Below are positions 5,557 through 5,666 of a stretch of DNA of 5,666 nucleotides, piece by piece. A program made the translations under genes and the position numbers. Below the pieces are notes generated by a model that ran no database searches, was not told the origin of the DNA, and saw only the letters and a list, made by a program, of their open reading frames with translations. Source of the DNA: an uncultured Collinsella sp. (GTDB taxonomy: Bacteria; Actinomycetota; Coriobacteriia; Coriobacteriales; Coriobacteriaceae); assembly GCA_902463875.1 (NCBI GenBank), contig CABQHR010000120.1:1-5666 (forward strand). The letters are read 5' to 3'. Position 1 is the first letter of the stretch. The number at the start of each line of letters is the position of its first letter.

Positions 5557-5586
5557 AGCATAAACCACCACAAAGGTGCCTGTGAA
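5557..5586 (-). promoter_or_regulatory. Possible promoter of the methyltransferase gene, spanning an insertion-sequence boundary
   Basis: On the minus strand TTCACA (5586-5581, five of six matches) and TATGCT (5562-5557, four of six) are 18 bases apart. The start would lie about 20 bases before the ATG at 5532. Four of the six -35 bases belong to the outer tip of the apparent insertion sequence, and the spacer is the dispersed repeat. The spacing and location are reasonable but neither box is perfect. Confidence 0.38.
5562..5583. repeat. Second copy of the 22-bp repeat, opposite orientation
   Basis: The 22 bases here (AAACCACCAC, then AAAGGTGCCTGT) match the minus-strand reading of 5195-5174 with one difference (A in place of G at the eleventh position). 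The two copies bracket the methyltransferase gene as inverted repeats about 365 bases apart. The left copy sits in a full palindrome; this one is a half copy, cut where the insertion-sequence tip begins. Confidence 0.7.
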
Positions 5587-5666
5587 CTGCCTCCCATTTC
5601 TTGGACATCGGGAAATGGGAGGTTTTCCATGAGTATAGACCTCAGGGTGAAGCACGACCTGGAGTC
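5583..5666 (+). mobile_element. Left end of an IS3-family (IS150-like) insertion sequence, partial
   Basis: From 5583 the sequence reads TGAACTGCCTCCC, ending in TTGGACA at 5601-5607. This TG-start, ACTG, C-rich and TTGGAC pattern over 25 bases resembles the terminal repeats of IS150-group elements as I remember them. The bases after it (GAAATGGGAGG, 5612-5622) are the inverted copy of CCTCCCATTTC (5590-5600), giving an 11-bp stem. A comparable fold follows the tip in IS150-type elements. A short coding start follows at once. The right end, transposase and target duplication are outside the window, so the family call rests on the terminal pattern alone. Confidence 0.55.
5629..5666 (+). CDS. 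First 12 codons of a probable insertion-sequence orfA
   Basis: The ATG at 5629 opens MSIDLRVKHDLE and runs off the window. GGGAGG (5617-5622) is a strong ribosome-binding site six bases upstream. It forms the 3' arm of the 11-bp hairpin, so it would be masked when the RNA folds. Given the apparent IS3-type end in front, it is most simply the first reading frame (helix-turn-helix protein) of the transposase. The fragment is too short to confirm this. Confidence 0.45.
   Translation, partial: MSIDLRVKHDLE

Overview
The window looks like ordinary chromosome from a high-G+C actinobacterium of the class Coriobacteriia, probably Collinsella or a close relative. That placement is inference from three things: strong G/C bias at third codon positions, the flavour of the proteins, and intergenic palindromes carrying GGGACGGGG or GGGGACAGG cores. 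No phage, CRISPR or defence locus is visible. Every protein gene but one belongs to a recognisable family. The unusual content lies between the genes.

Left block (1-815, all minus strand, read right to left). A tRNA-Ala(CGC) gene has a good promoter on its right and a classical terminator on its left. Just past the terminator comes a small unrecognised gene for a coiled-coil, Pro/Ala/Lys-rich, C-terminally membrane-anchored protein. It is followed by the first 47 codons of a nicotinate phosphoribosyltransferase gene (pncB), which runs off the window. The small gene has almost no room for its own promoter, so it may depend on read-through of the tRNA terminator.

Middle block (920-2243). A long nested palindrome, resembling a doublet of REP elements, lies between the tRNA promoter and the end of a minus-strand radical SAM gene of the PflA/PflX-like type. 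Divergent from that gene, a non-coding stretch ends in a clear plus-strand intrinsic terminator. It is a candidate small RNA of about 145 nt that I could not assign to a class.

Plus-strand genes (2474-4883). A polyprenyl-phosphate GlcNAc-1-phosphate transferase (WecA/TagO family) starts lipid-linked cell-surface glycan synthesis. Tryptophanyl-tRNA synthetase (trpS) follows it. A GC-rich hairpin separates the two, and a perfect 18-bp hairpin lies past trpS.

Right block (4884-5666). After a mostly empty intergenic stretch, a minus-strand gene encodes a short, single-domain alkylguanine-DNA methyltransferase family protein that keeps the catalytic Cys. Related 22-bp repeats in opposite orientation flank it. 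Immediately upstream, the window ends in what appears to be the left tip and first codons of an IS3-family (IS150-like) insertion sequence. Its outer bases may supply the -35 box of the methyltransferase gene.

The genes do not form one pathway: they cover NAD salvage, tRNA supply and charging, surface glycan initiation, radical chemistry and DNA alkylation repair. I see no convincing new multi-gene system. The items most worth following up are the candidate small RNA, the nested palindrome, the tRNA terminator in front of a coding gene, and the insertion-sequence boundary next to the methyltransferase.
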